A DNA stretch of 64,000 nucleotides from Amycolatopsis sp. 2-15 (GCF_030285625.1 NZ_CP127294.1:382001-446000); one strand, 5' to 3'; positions 8,259 to 16,884 are shown, numbered from the stretch's first letter. Notes: a model not told the origin generated them from the letters alone. Numbers and translations: made by a program.

Positions 8259-9521
8259 TTATTCGGTCGGGGACGGGGCAGAGCTCGGGAGTGCCGTGCG
8301 AGGCGCTCCCGCTGTGTTCTCCGAGGGTCGGCTCGGCCCGCGGAGCGTGGGGGTGACGACGCCGAAGACGTCCTCACGGGCGGTCGCGAGCGCGGACTGC
8401 AACGCGCCCGCGCGCACGGCGTTGCCCTGCACCGAAGCGAGCGCGACGGGGGTGCGGGGCAGGACCAGTTCGTGCAGCTTGTCGGCGACTCTCGCCGCGA
8501 AATCCTCGCCGCCGGCTCGGCTCGTGTCGCCCGAGAGCAGGATGAGCTGCGGGTCGGCCACGGCCACGAGGCTCGCGAGGCCACCGGCGACGCGACGGGC
8601 CAGGTCGTCGAGAAAGCGTTCATTGCCTTGGGTTTTGGCTTCAGTGACAGCGTCCCAGCTCTTGTTCGCGGTGAGACCGTGGGCCTTCGCCAGGCGCGTG
8701 ATGCCGGGTGAGTCCACGAGGTTGCCGAAGCGCGCGCCGGCCTCGGGCCAACGGTCGCCAGTGTCCACAGTGGCCGGATCGGGCACGCGCATCCAGTCGA
8801 TCTCGCCGCCACCGCCGGTCGCGCCGCGCAACAGCCGCCGCCCGATGACCACGGCGCCACCGACGCCTTCGGAGAGCCACACCATCACGAAGTCGTCGAC
8901 GTCCTGGGCTTTCCCGACCGTCATCTCCTCGACGGCCACCAGGTTCACGTCGTTCTCAATGGTCACGGCGATGCCGAGCTCTTCGCTGAGCCTTGCCGGG
9001 ACGTCGAACCCGAGCCAGCCGGGGATGTGCGGCGCGGAGGAGAGCAGACCCGTGCGCGGGTCGAACGCCCCCTGCGCGCCGATAACGACGTTGGCCAGGT
9101 CGTCGAGGTTCTTGCCGGCTTTCCGGGTGACGTGCTTGAGCGCCTTGCCGAACGTGCCGATCACGTCGGCGCCCTCGTGCACGGGCAGCTCGACCTGATA
9201 CTCGGCTCCGACGGTCCCCGCGACATCCGCGATCACGAAATCGGCGAGGTGCGGCGTGAGGTCCACCGCCGCGACGTGGGCGAGGCTGCCGTTGACAGCC
9301 CACAGCTGCGCCCGCGGCCCACGCCCGCCACCCGCGCGTTCACCGGCTTTACCCACGAGGTTGTCCTGCTCCAGCCGCGTGAGCAGCTGCGCCGTGGCCG
9401 GCTTCGACAGCCCGATCACGACCTCGAGCTCCGCCCTAGTCAGCGGCCCACCACGCAGCAACGCCTCGATCGCCGCGCGATCGTTGATCTCGCGCAACAT
9501 CCGCGGGCTTCCGGCGCGCAC
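8259..9521 (-). CDS. ROK-family transcriptional regulator of the sugar operon
   Basis: Repressor-type ROK protein of 420 residues. The N-terminal winged helix (LTRAELEVVIGLSKPATAQL) binds DNA. The remainder is a sugar-kinase-like ROK domain with AAVDLTPHLADFVIADVAG, IENDVNLVAVEEM and GEGVGGAVVIGRRL-like motifs (the first residue here is Ser). The CxCGxxGC zinc motif of classical ROK proteins is absent; the equivalent stretch reads GGGGEIDWMRV. The GTG start at 9521 follows an AAGGGG ribosome site. It is the first gene of the minus-strand operon and probably senses the imported sugar or its phosphate. A proline- and serine-rich tail closes the protein. Confidence 0.88.
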   Translation of the reverse strand: MRAGSPRMLREINDRAAIEALLRGGPLTRAELEVVIGLSKPATAQLLTRLEQDNLVGKAGERAGGGRGPRAQLWAVNGSLAHVAAVDLTPHLADFVIADVAGTVGAEYQVELPVHEGADVIGTFGKALKHVTRKAGKNLDDLANVVIGAQGAFDPRTGLLSSAPHIPGWLGFDVPARLSEELGIAVTIENDVNLVAVEEMTVGKAQDVDDFVMVWLSEGVGGAVVIGRRLLRGATGGGGEIDWMRVPDPATVDTGDRWPEAGARFGNLVDSPGITRLAKAHGLTANKSWDAVTEAKTQGNERFLDDLARRVAGGLASLVAVADPQLILLSGDTSRAGGEDFAARVADKLHELVLPRTPVALASVQGNAVRAGALQSALATAREDVFGVVTPTLRGPSRPSENTAGAPRTALPSSAPSPTE

Positions 9522-9564
9522 TCGTGGCCCCTTAATTAGGATACTTTACAGACGGTTTCGGGCG

Positions 9565-9594
9565 ACTGTAGTGATCGGGACCACATCGCGTCAA
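9565..9594 (-). promoter_or_regulatory. Candidate promoter of the ROK/ABC/GH4 operon
   Basis: On the minus strand TTGACG (complement of 9589-9594) and TACAGT (complement of 9565-9570) are separated by 18 bp. Between this site and the ROK start lies the AT-rich stretch 9532-9550, containing CTTAATTAG and TACTTTACA, unusual in this GC-rich DNA and a plausible ROK operator. Confidence 0.5.
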
Positions 9595-9794
9595 TGGTCA
9601 TCCGGAACGAGCGGGTAACACTTCGAGTCCGGGAGGTTTCGGCGGACGCCGAAGGTGACTGATCCACTGCTCAGCGTGCGCACCGTCGCGATTCGCAACG
9701 CCACTGAGGGGTCCTGCGGGCCGTCTGCGGTGGGCTCTTGACGTAACAACCCCCGAGACACAGTGTCGAATCACCCTTGACGTCGAACGACGAA

Positions 9795-9823
9795 GGCCCT
9801 CCCCAGCTCTGCCGGGAAGGGCC
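9795..9823 (-). terminator. Terminator hairpin downstream of nudC
   Basis: GGCCCTCCC at the left pairs with GGGAAGGGCC at the right with one mismatch and a loop of about ten bases. It lies about 20 bp beyond the stop codon of the NudC gene on the minus strand. No long T-run follows, so strength is uncertain. Confidence 0.5.
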
Positions 9824-9843
9824 CTGTCACAACAAACCGAAGG

Positions 9844-10851
9844 TCACTCCTCCGCGTCAGCCCACGCCTTCAGCATCACGCGGGCGATCGACGAGTTGCC
9901 CGGCAGGATGATCTCCGAAGCGCCGCCCGCGATGGGCGTCGGAGTGGACCTGCCGCTGTTGCGGAAGGCCGCGCGGACCTCGTCGCGCGAGACCCACAGG
10001 GCCTCTTCGATCTCGCCGTCCGCGGGGACGAGCGGGGCGGAGCGGTCGGCGCGGGCGGTGAAGCCCAGCATGATCGAGCGGGGGAAGGGCCAGGGCTGGC
10101 TGCCCAGATAGCGGATGTCCGTGACGGAAGCGCCCACCTCTTCGCGGATTTCCCGCGAGACGCAGCCTTCCAGCGACTCGCCGGCCTCGACGAAGCCGGC
10201 CAGCACCGAGTAGCGCCCGGCGGGCCATACGGGCTGGCGGGCGAGCAGCACGTGGGAGCCGTTGACGCCGTCCTGGTCGTGCACGAGGCAGATCACGGCC
10301 GGGTCGGTGCGCGGATACTCCTCGTGGCCCTTGGCTTCGCACTTGCTGGCCCAGCCGAACTGGATCAGGTTCGTGGGCGAGCCGTCGCGGGTGCAGAAGC
10401 GGGCCTGGCGCCGCCAGTGGCGCAGGGCCTGCGCGGTGGTGAACAGGCCGGCCGACGTGTCGTCCAGCTGGTCGCCGTAGCCGCGCAGCTCGACCCAGAT
10501 CTCGCCGTCGACGCGCGGTACCTCTTCGACCACGCCCCAGCTGCCGGACATCTGCACGGTGTCGACGTCGCCCTCGGGGCGGCCGGGCAGCGACCAGTAG
10601 TCGGTGTCCTCCCACTCGCCGAGGAACACCGCGTCGGCCGGGGGTTCCGTGCCGAAGTCGATGGCCTTGCGGGCGGCCAGCGAGGAGCTGCCCTCGGCCA
10701 CCGGCGTGCGGCCGGTGTCGTCGAGCAGCACCACGCGGGCTTCGGACCACTTGGAGATCAGGCGTTCCGGGTTGGTGCGCAACGTCTCCTGACGGTCCAC
10801 AGTGGACCGCGACAGGGTCGGCAGCGACTCCAGGGTGAACGGTACGGTCAT
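9844..10851 (-). CDS. nudC: NAD(+)/NADH pyrophosphatase NudC
   Basis: Nudix hydrolase of 335 residues that cleaves NADH/NAD+ (and in known NudC enzymes NAD-capped RNA) to NMN and AMP. The complete Nudix box runs from GFVEAGESLEG to REIREEVGA, followed by the family-specific SQPWPFPRS motif. The zinc ribbon before it is degenerate: FCTRDG keeps one Cys and SKCEAKGH one more, so the usual four-Cys site is incomplete. The ATG at 10851 overlaps the stop of the M16 peptidase gene by one base. It is the last gene of a three-gene minus-strand operon and corresponds in position to mycobacterial Rv3199c. Confidence 0.9.
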   Translation of the reverse strand: MTVPFTLESLPTLSRSTVDRQETLRTNPERLISKWSEARVVLLDDTGRTPVAEGSSSLAARKAIDFGTEPPADAVFLGEWEDTDYWSLPGRPEGDVDTVQMSGSWGVVEEVPRVDGEIWVELRGYGDQLDDTSAGLFTTAQALRHWRRQARFCTRDGSPTNLIQFGWASKCEAKGHEEYPRTDPAVICLVHDQDGVNGSHVLLARQPVWPAGRYSVLAGFVEAGESLEGCVSREIREEVGASVTDIRYLGSQPWPFPRSIMLGFTARADRSAPLVPADGEIEEALWVSRDEVRAAFRNSGRSTPTPIAGGASEIILPGNSSIARVMLKAWADAEE

Positions 10852-12236
10852 CAGTCGGCCGTCTCCGAACCCACCGTCACGTCGCCCAGCGCGGTCAGCT
10901 TCGGCGCGAGCAGCTCCGCGTCGCCGACCACCACGCCCGTGAACCGCTTGGGCGCGAAGTACTCCAGCGCCGCCTCGGCCACCTGCTCCCCCGTCACGGC
11001 CGCGAGCCGCGCCGGGTGCTCCTGCAGCCATTCGGCGCCGAGACCCGTGGTCGCCAGCGCCATCAGCTGCCCGGCCAGGCCCGACTGCGACGACGTGGAG
11101 GTGAGCAGCGAACCGATCGCGTACTGGCGCACCGACTCCACCTCCTCGGCCGTCGGCGGCACGAGCCCGAGGCGCGCCAGCTCGTAGCGCGTTTCGAGCA
11201 GCGCGGCGGCGGTGACCTCGTTGGCCGTGTCGGCGTCGACGTTCACCACCGCGTTCTCGCCGGTGAACTCGAACCCGGAGTGGGCACCGTAGGTGTAACC
11301 CTTGTCCTCACGGATGTTCTCGACCAGACGCGAGGAGAAGTACCCGCCGAAGGCCAGGTTCGCCAGCTGCAGCGCCGGGTACGACGGGTGCGTGCGGGCC
11401 ACCGTCTGCGCCGAGAGCCGGATCTGCGACTGCACGGCGCCGGCGCGCGGAACCAGCAGCACGTTGCCGCCGGTCAGCTCCGGCAGCGGGGGCAGCACGA
11501 GGGCCGAGCGATCCGAGGCCCAGCCGCCGAGCGCGCGTTCGAGCTCGGCCGGCACGGTGTCGGGGTCGATGTCGCCCACGATGACCAGCACGGAACCGCG
11601 CGGCAGCACCGAAGCCGCGTGCAGCGCCCGCACCTGCTCGGGCGTCACCACGGCGACATCCTCGGCCTGCGGGACCTCCCGCGTGACGGGGTGGTCGCCG
11701 TAGCGCTGCTTCTGCAACGCTTCCCGCGCGATCGTGCGCGGCTGCGTGCGCGACACCGCGATGCGCTCGATCAGCCGCTCGCGCTCGCGGGTCACCTCGG
11801 GCTCGCCGTAGGTGGCGCCGGTGAGCACGTCGCCGAGCACGTCGAGCAGCGTCGGCAGGCCATCGGAGAGCGCGGAACCGTTGAGGTACAAGCGTTCCGG
11901 GTCCACACCCGCGCCGAGGTCGCCGCCGATCAGCGCCAGCTCGGCGTCGATCTCCACGCGGTCGCGCTTCGCGGTCCCGGTGATCAGCGTCTCGGCCAGC
12001 ACCTCCGCGGTGGCCGAGTGCAGCGCGTCCTCACCCGCGAACGGGATCCACAGCCGCACCTCGACCAGTGGCACCGAAGCCTTGCGCACGGCCAGCACCC
12101 GCAGGCCGTTGCTCAGCGTGGTGTCCACGTGGGACAGCTCGGTGGCGGCTCGCTGGTCGCCCAGCTCGGGCAGCGGGCGCGGACCGCTCGACGTACGGCC
12201 GATTTCCTGCGCGCTGCGGTGGGTAGCCGAAGTCAC
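10851..12236 (-). CDS. M16-family peptidase homologue lacking the zinc motif
   Basis: Protein of 461 residues with the two-domain M16 (pitrilysin/processing peptidase) fold: LSNGLRVLAVRKASVPLVEV at the N-terminus and GFEF..NVDADTA and SSRLVENIREDKGYTYGA in the second half. The position of the inverted zinc motif HxxEH reads HSATAEVLAE, so it has no catalytic site. It should be the regulatory or substrate-binding partner of the active M16 protein encoded just upstream, as in known heterodimeric bacterial M16 pairs. The GTG start at 12236 overlaps the upstream stop (GTGA, 12233-12236). Confidence 0.88.
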   Translation of the reverse strand: MTSATHRSAQEIGRTSSGPRPLPELGDQRAATELSHVDTTLSNGLRVLAVRKASVPLVEVRLWIPFAGEDALHSATAEVLAETLITGTAKRDRVEIDAELALIGGDLGAGVDPERLYLNGSALSDGLPTLLDVLGDVLTGATYGEPEVTRERERLIERIAVSRTQPRTIAREALQKQRYGDHPVTREVPQAEDVAVVTPEQVRALHAASVLPRGSVLVIVGDIDPDTVPAELERALGGWASDRSALVLPPLPELTGGNVLLVPRAGAVQSQIRLSAQTVARTHPSYPALQLANLAFGGYFSSRLVENIREDKGYTYGAHSGFEFTGENAVVNVDADTANEVTAAALLETRYELARLGLVPPTAEEVESVRQYAIGSLLTSTSSQSGLAGQLMALATTGLGAEWLQEHPARLAAVTGEQVAEAALEYFAPKRFTGVVVGDAELLAPKLTALGDVTVGSETAD

Positions 12237-13528
12237 TGCTCGTCCATCCCTTCGGAGTTGGCGGGCTTCACGACGAGCACGGCGCGCGCGTCGGGGCGCA
12301 GCGCCTTCGCCGCGGCCGACACGGCTTCGCCGGTGACCGCCGACATGCGGTCGGCCAGCCGGTGCACCAACGACGCGTCGCCGTAGAGCAGCTCGAACGC
12401 GCCCAGCGCCAGCGTGCGCGACACCAGCCGGTCGTGTTCCGAGTGCAGGCTCGCGGCCCAGCGCGCGGTCACCTTCTTGAGCTCCTGCTCGTCGGGCGGC
12501 GTCGTCGCGAGCTCTTCCAGCACCTCGTCGAGGGCGGCCAGCACGCGCTCGCGCTCCACGTCCGGCGGGTGGATCGCGGTGATCGTGAACGTGTCGGGGT
12601 CGCGCGCCTCGAACGGGCCGAACAGCCCGGCGCCGGCGCCGATGTCGACGACCAGCGGCTCGCGGTGCACCAGACGCTGCTGCAGGCGGGAGCCGTCACC
12701 GTCGGTGAGGACGCCGGCCAGCACGAGATACGCGAGGTAACCGTCGAGGTCGTTGATCGGGTCGGGCATGCGGTAGCCCACGGCGATCGCGGGCAGCGGC
12801 GCGTGCGCGTCCTCGTGCTCGCCGTGCAGCTCCGTGGTGGGCAGCGGCTCGGCGAACGACGGACGGACCGGCGCGGGCCGGTGCGGCACGTCGCCGAAGT
12901 GCTTCTGGATGAGCGTCTTCGCGTTGACCACTTCGAAATCGCCGGCGACGGTGAGCACCGCGTTGGCCGGCGAGTAGTAGGTGTCGAAGAAGGCGGCGCA
13001 GTCGTCGAGCGTCGCGCCTTCGAGGTCCTCGAACGCGCCGTAGCCGTCGTGGGCGTTGGCGAACGTCGAGTACAGCACCGGCGGCAGGAGGATCCAGGGG
13101 AACCCGCCGTACGGGCGGTTGCGCACGTTGAGGCGGATCTCCTCCTTGACGACCTCGATCTGGTTCGCCAGGTTCTCCGCGGTCAGCTTCGGCGCGCGCA
13201 TACGGTCGGCTTCGAGGAACAGCGCGCGCTCGAGGGCCGCCGAAGGCAGCACCTCGTAGTAGTCGGTGTAGTCGGGGTGCGTGGACCCGTTGAAGGTCCC
13301 GCCGCTCGACTGCACGTGGCGGAAGTGGGCCAGCTTCTCCAGGCTTTCACTGCCCTGGAACATCAAGTGCTCGAAGAGGTGCGCGAAACCCGTCAACCCC
13401 TCCGGCTCGGAACGGAAGCCCACGTCGTAGTGCACGCTGACCCCGACAACAGGCGCGGTCGGGTCCGGGGCGAGCACCACGCGCAGACCGTTGTCAATCG
13501 TGAAACGGACGAGCTCGGGATCGGCCAT
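12233..13528 (-). CDS. M16-family zinc metallopeptidase, catalytic subunit
   Basis: Peptidase of 431 residues with an intact inverted zinc motif, HLFEH at residues 50-54 (His50, Glu53, His54), and a downstream helix QIEVVKEEIRLNV that should provide the third ligand Glu. The second half contains the R/Y substrate-binding region of M16 enzymes. No signal peptide is seen, so it acts in the cytosol, probably degrading peptides. The ATG at 13528 is chosen over an in-frame GTG nine bases upstream because a G-rich ribosome site precedes it. It heads the operon M16-M16-nudC. The pairing with an inactive homologue argues for a heterodimer. Confidence 0.9.
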   Translation of the reverse strand: MADPELVRFTIDNGLRVVLAPDPTAPVVGVSVHYDVGFRSEPEGLTGFAHLFEHLMFQGSESLEKLAHFRHVQSSGGTFNGSTHPDYTDYYEVLPSAALERALFLEADRMRAPKLTAENLANQIEVVKEEIRLNVRNRPYGGFPWILLPPVLYSTFANAHDGYGAFEDLEGATLDDCAAFFDTYYSPANAVLTVAGDFEVVNAKTLIQKHFGDVPHRPAPVRPSFAEPLPTTELHGEHEDAHAPLPAIAVGYRMPDPINDLDGYLAYLVLAGVLTDGDGSRLQQRLVHREPLVVDIGAGAGLFGPFEARDPDTFTITAIHPPDVERERVLAALDEVLEELATTPPDEQELKKVTARWAASLHSEHDRLVSRTLALGAFELLYGDASLVHRLADRMSAVTGEAVSAAAKALRPDARAVLVVKPANSEGMDEQ

Positions 13529-13538
13529 GCCCCCCACC

Positions 13539-15110
13539 CTACGCAGAGGACCCGACCCTCGGCTCGGCTGGTGGCACCGCTCCCAGCGCGTGGCGCGCGC
13601 TCGTGGTCGCGGCGCCGAGCGCGGCCAGGAAAGCGCTGCTCCGGGCGGGTGTGGCGGGGGCGCCGAACCAGTACGCCTGAAGCGAACAATCGGGTGCCGC
13701 GAGTGTCCCGAGCCAACGGTCGGTTTCGCCGAGCGCGAGGGCGTACGGGAGGGCACGGGAGAAAATCAGTTCGGTGACTTCGGCCGGGTTGGCCAGTTCG
13801 GTGCGCAGGCCCAGGAGTTGGTCGCGCAGGAGGCTGCCGTCCCGGGTGCGCGGAGGCAGCCACTGGGTGAAGAGGGCGAGTGCGGCACCGGTGGCGACGA
13901 CGACCAGGCCGAGCTGCGCGTAGCCGGCGGTGAAGGCCAGCAGAGCAGTGAGAAACACGCCGTAGAAGCAGAGGCGGACGGCGATCCTGGCGAGCAGGGC
14001 CGGCCGTCGGGTGAGCCAGCCGCGGCGGACGACGGCCGTGCGCAGTTCGTCCTCGATGTCCGGCGTGATCGTGGTCAGCGGCGCCGAGTCGCCGGGGACG
14101 GCGGTTTCGTAGACCGCCCGTTCGAAGGCCGTGAGGTACTCGTCGGGTGGGTTGCGGCGGTGGAGGGTCCAGCCGGGCCCGTCTTCGCTGACCCACAGGT
14201 AGTTGCGCACACAGAGGTCGAGCACGGTGGCGGCGACGTCGAGGTCGTCGGTGCGGCCGGTGAGCAGGAAACCGACGTGGCCGGGCAGCACGCCCTGGGG
14301 TGAGGAGAACTGGCCGCCGGCTTCGAGGCGGACCGGGAGCACGGCGGCCCGGTCGCGTCGGCGCAGGACCAGCAGCGTGCCGAGGCCGGCGAGGACGAGC
14401 ACCGCCAAGGTGAGCCACGCCGCCAGGACCGGGGCGGTGACGAGGAAGGCGCCGGCCACTGACTTCGCGGGCACCAGCTGTTCGGTCGCGGGCACCGTGC
14501 CGGCGGGCAGCTCCGCGGTGAGCTCCACCCGGTCGCCCGGCGCCAGCTTCGACACCGACACCCGCGTGAGCCCGGAGTGGTCGAGCTGCGCGGCGCCGCA
14601 CGGGATGACGGAGCCGGGCGGGCCCGCGAAGCAGGTCACGGCGTCGGGCAGGTTCGGCGCGGCGAAGGTCGCACGCAGCAGCTCCAGGCGGGTGTCCCAG
14701 CCGCCGGCGACGTCCCAGGTCAGGTGCTCGACGCCCAGCGTCCGGCCGACAGCGCCGACAACGCCGACAACGGTGTAGCGGACCACCGAAGCGCCACCGC
14801 GCAGGTCGACGACGACCTGGTCGTCGGTGGTCTGCGCACTGCCGGCGCCCTCGATGCTGAGGTCACGGACGGTGAGCACACGGTCGTGGCCCGCGTCGGC
14901 GGACGTGCGCAGCGGGAGGGTGCGCGTCATCGTGGTGCCGGCCGGGACGGAGACGGCCTCGGTGACCGACAGGGTGCCGTCGCGCTGGAGTTTGAGGGTG
15001 ACCTCGGCGCTTTGCGGCAGGGCGGGCAGATCCTGGGCAACGGCCGGCGTGGCGACGAGGACCAGGGCCGGGATCGCCAGGGCGACGGCGAAGCCGCGGA
15101 GGCTAACCAC
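13539..15110 (-). CDS. DUF2207-like membrane protein, full-length
   Basis: Membrane protein of 523 residues. A signal peptide (GFAVALAIPALVLVATPAVA) leads to an extracytoplasmic DUF2207-type beta domain (GTLSVTEAVSVPAGTTMTRT), with Cys pairs in VTCFAGPPGSVIPCG. A transmembrane segment TAPVLAAWLTLAVLVLAGLG follows, then a cytoplasmic region with VGFLLTGRTDDLDVAATVLD, two further helices (FYGVFLTALLAFTAGYAQLG, VVVATGAALALFTQWL) and a C-terminal domain ending in a Cys/aromatic patch. Function is unknown; such proteins are presumed envelope components. It starts at a GTG overlapping by 8 bases the shorter paralogue upstream and belongs to the RDD operon. Confidence 0.8.
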   Translation of the reverse strand: MVSLRGFAVALAIPALVLVATPAVAQDLPALPQSAEVTLKLQRDGTLSVTEAVSVPAGTTMTRTLPLRTSADAGHDRVLTVRDLSIEGAGSAQTTDDQVVVDLRGGASVVRYTVVGVVGAVGRTLGVEHLTWDVAGGWDTRLELLRATFAAPNLPDAVTCFAGPPGSVIPCGAAQLDHSGLTRVSVSKLAPGDRVELTAELPAGTVPATEQLVPAKSVAGAFLVTAPVLAAWLTLAVLVLAGLGTLLVLRRRDRAAVLPVRLEAGGQFSSPQGVLPGHVGFLLTGRTDDLDVAATVLDLCVRNYLWVSEDGPGWTLHRRNPPDEYLTAFERAVYETAVPGDSAPLTTITPDIEDELRTAVVRRGWLTRRPALLARIAVRLCFYGVFLTALLAFTAGYAQLGLVVVATGAALALFTQWLPPRTRDGSLLRDQLLGLRTELANPAEVTELIFSRALPYALALGETDRWLGTLAAPDCSLQAYWFGAPATPARSSAFLAALGAATTSARHALGAVPPAEPRVGSSA

Positions 15111-15789
15111 GGCTGAGCACCTCGAAGCGGTTCTTGCCGCGGCGGCGGTGCAGCCACGTCGGGACGGCGGCGATCAGCAGCAGGACCAGCGCGAGCACGG
15201 GAATCCCCGGGCCTTCGAAGAAGTCGGCCACCGGGGAGACCGCGACGAACCGGGCGTTGACGGGCAGCGCGCCGGGCGGGATCGCGACCGCGAGGTCCAC
15301 GCGCTCGCCGGGGCGCAGGCCGTCCTGTTCGACGCGGGCGATGCCGCCGGCGCCGAGCTCGGAGAACGTGCAGTGGCGCGCCGAGCCGATCGCGCCGGCG
15401 AAGCAGTCCACAGTGGAGATCCCGGGGGCGCTGAACGCGGTGGTGAGGCGGGTGAGGTCGGCGTCCCAGCCGCCGGTGACCTGCCAGCGCAGCTGCCCGC
15501 CGTCGGCGACGGCACCGTCCACTGTGTACGACAGGGTGGCGGGGCCGGTGTAGGTCGCGACGAGGCCGTCGGAGTCCTCGTCGAGATGGCCGAAGCCGGT
15601 GACGCGGGCGTCACGGATGGTGTAGACGCGGTCCTCGTCGTCGGTGGTGGCCACGCGTAGGGCGATGCGGTGGGTGGCGGGAGTGGCTGTGGTGACCTGT
15701 TCGGTGACCGTGACGGAGCCGTCGGGGTGGGCCGTGGCGGTGACGTCGGCAGTGAGCCCGGCGAGTGCCGTGGCCAGTTCGAGGAACAC
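15103..15789 (-). CDS. Short DUF2207-like protein, ectodomain plus one TM helix
   Basis: Protein of 228 residues that repeats the ectodomain of the neighbouring 523-residue protein (GSVTVTEQVTTATPATHRIA, VDCFAGAIGSARHCTFSELG, LRPGERVDLAVAIPPGALPV) and ends just after one transmembrane helix, IPVLALVLLLIAAVPTWL, and a basic tail. It lacks the cytoplasmic domains of its paralogue, so it may be a truncated duplicate or a dedicated partner. The N-terminus (VFLELATALAGLTADV) is a weak secretion signal, so the true start is uncertain. It lies three bases after the RDD gene and overlaps the next gene by 8 bases. Confidence 0.75.
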   Translation of the reverse strand: MFLELATALAGLTADVTATAHPDGSVTVTEQVTTATPATHRIALRVATTDDEDRVYTIRDARVTGFGHLDEDSDGLVATYTGPATLSYTVDGAVADGGQLRWQVTGGWDADLTRLTTAFSAPGISTVDCFAGAIGSARHCTFSELGAGGIARVEQDGLRPGERVDLAVAIPPGALPVNARFVAVSPVADFFEGPGIPVLALVLLLIAAVPTWLHRRRGKNRFEVLSRG

Positions 15790-15792
15790 GGG

Positions 15793-16884
15793 TCAGCTCG
15801 GTGGGGTGAACGGGTTCTCCGGCTCCGGCGCGGGCTGCGGTGCCGTCGGCTGGGGCTCTCGGGGCTGCTGGGACTGCTCGGCCGTTGGCGGGTAGTGCTG
15901 GGACTGCTCGGCCGTTGGCGACGGGTACTGCTGAGACTGGGGCTGGGCGGCCGACTGAAGCTGCTGGGCCGGCGGCTGGGTCTGCTGGGCCACCGGCTGA
16001 AACTGCTGGGCCGGCGGCTGCTGCTGGAACAGCTGCGGCTGATGAGCCTGCTGCTGGAACGGCTGCGGCTGATACGCCTGCTGCTGCGGCCCTGCGTAAG
16101 CCGGCCGCGGCCCCGCGTGCACCTGCTGCGCCAGCCGCGCCTGGTCGCGGTTGCGCCGTTCCGCCAGCACCGCCGAGAGGAACACCCACGCCGGCATCCC
16201 GTACGGCACCGCCACCCCCACCGCGTGGGCCGTCTGGTCGGCAAGCCCCTGTCCGAGCGCGTGGGCGGCGTCGGGGCGCAGGTCGTGGAAGCGGTTCAGG
16301 TACTGGCGCGCGGCGAGCGCCAGATCGTCGGGCAGCCGGCTGAGGTCGAGCTGCGCGGCCCAGCCTTCGAGGCCCGGCGGCATCATGACGTAGGTCTGCG
16401 CGCTCTGCGGCACGCGTTCGCGGATCACCAGCGTGCCGGCGAGGTAGTCGCCGACGCGGCGGCCGTTCGACGAGCTCAGCGACACGATCACGGCTACCGC
16501 GCCCAGGAACCCGAGCGCCCAGAAGTCGACGAAGAAGCCGGCGAGCGCGCGGGTGAGGGCGTGGCGGAAGCGGATGGGGCCGCCGTCGAGCCGGACCACG
16601 CGCAGGCCGAGCGCCATCTTGCCGAGCGACCGGCCGCGGGTGAGCGTCTCGAACAGCACCGGGTAGCCGATCACGATCAGCACGAACACCGACAGCAGCA
16701 GCGCGATCGTGAGCGCCGGGTCGAGGTCGGATGAGGTCGCGGCCACGGTGATCACGACGATCAGCAGGAGCGCGCCCTGCACCAGCACGTCGAGCAGCAT
16801 CGCGACGCCGCGGCTGGCGAGCTTGGCCACCCGGAGGTCGAGGACCACGGCCTCACCGGTGACGAGATCGGACTCTTCCTGCAC
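15793..16884 (-). CDS. RDD-family membrane protein with Gln/Pro-rich repeat tail
   Basis: Protein of 363 residues. The first 150 or so form the RDD domain: LRVAKLASRGVAMLLDVLVQ with the first Arg-Asp pair, helices GALLLIVVITVAA and IALLLSVFVLIVIGYPV, then RGRSLGKMALGLRVV and RRVGDYLAGTLVIRERV. A soluble middle region follows. The last 120 residues are an unusual Gln/Pro-rich tail built from 10-residue units such as AYQPQPFQQQ / AHQPQLFQQQ and AEQSQHYPPT. RDD proteins are often found with SpoIIM-like, DUF58 and MoxR genes, as here. It is divergent from the SpoIIM-like gene at 17032 and heads the three-gene operon. Confidence 0.85.
   Translation of the reverse strand: MQEESDLVTGEAVVLDLRVAKLASRGVAMLLDVLVQGALLLIVVITVAATSSDLDPALTIALLLSVFVLIVIGYPVLFETLTRGRSLGKMALGLRVVRLDGGPIRFRHALTRALAGFFVDFWALGFLGAVAVIVSLSSSNGRRVGDYLAGTLVIRERVPQSAQTYVMMPPGLEGWAAQLDLSRLPDDLALAARQYLNRFHDLRPDAAHALGQGLADQTAHAVGVAVPYGMPAWVFLSAVLAERRNRDQARLAQQVHAGPRPAYAGPQQQAYQPQPFQQQAHQPQLFQQQPPAQQFQPVAQQTQPPAQQLQSAAQPQSQQYPSPTAEQSQHYPPTAEQSQQPREPQPTAPQPAPEPENPFTPPS
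15866..16080. repeat. 30-bp periodic repeats in the RDD tail coding region
   Basis: A 25-bp unit beginning TGCTGGGACTGCTCGG occurs exactly at 15866-15890 and 15896-15920 (period 30 bp). A second pair of 30-bp units fills 16021-16050 and 16051-16080 with three mismatches. Both encode 10-residue Gln-rich blocks. Confidence 0.8.

Larger units (their letters stand above)
9522..9843. other. Intergenic region of 322 bp
   Basis: Holds the candidate ROK promoter at 9565-9594, the AT-rich possible operator at 9532-9550 and the NudC terminator hairpin at 9795-9823. No convincing small gene or RNA was seen in the remainder. Mycobacteria have a mycoredoxin gene near nudC, but no equivalent is visible here. 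Confidence 0.6.

Noticed and set aside
7255..9198. Long plus-strand open frame opposite the binding protein and ROK gene
   Set aside because: High GC makes stops rare on the opposite strand; the translation is low-complexity and overlaps two clear genes.
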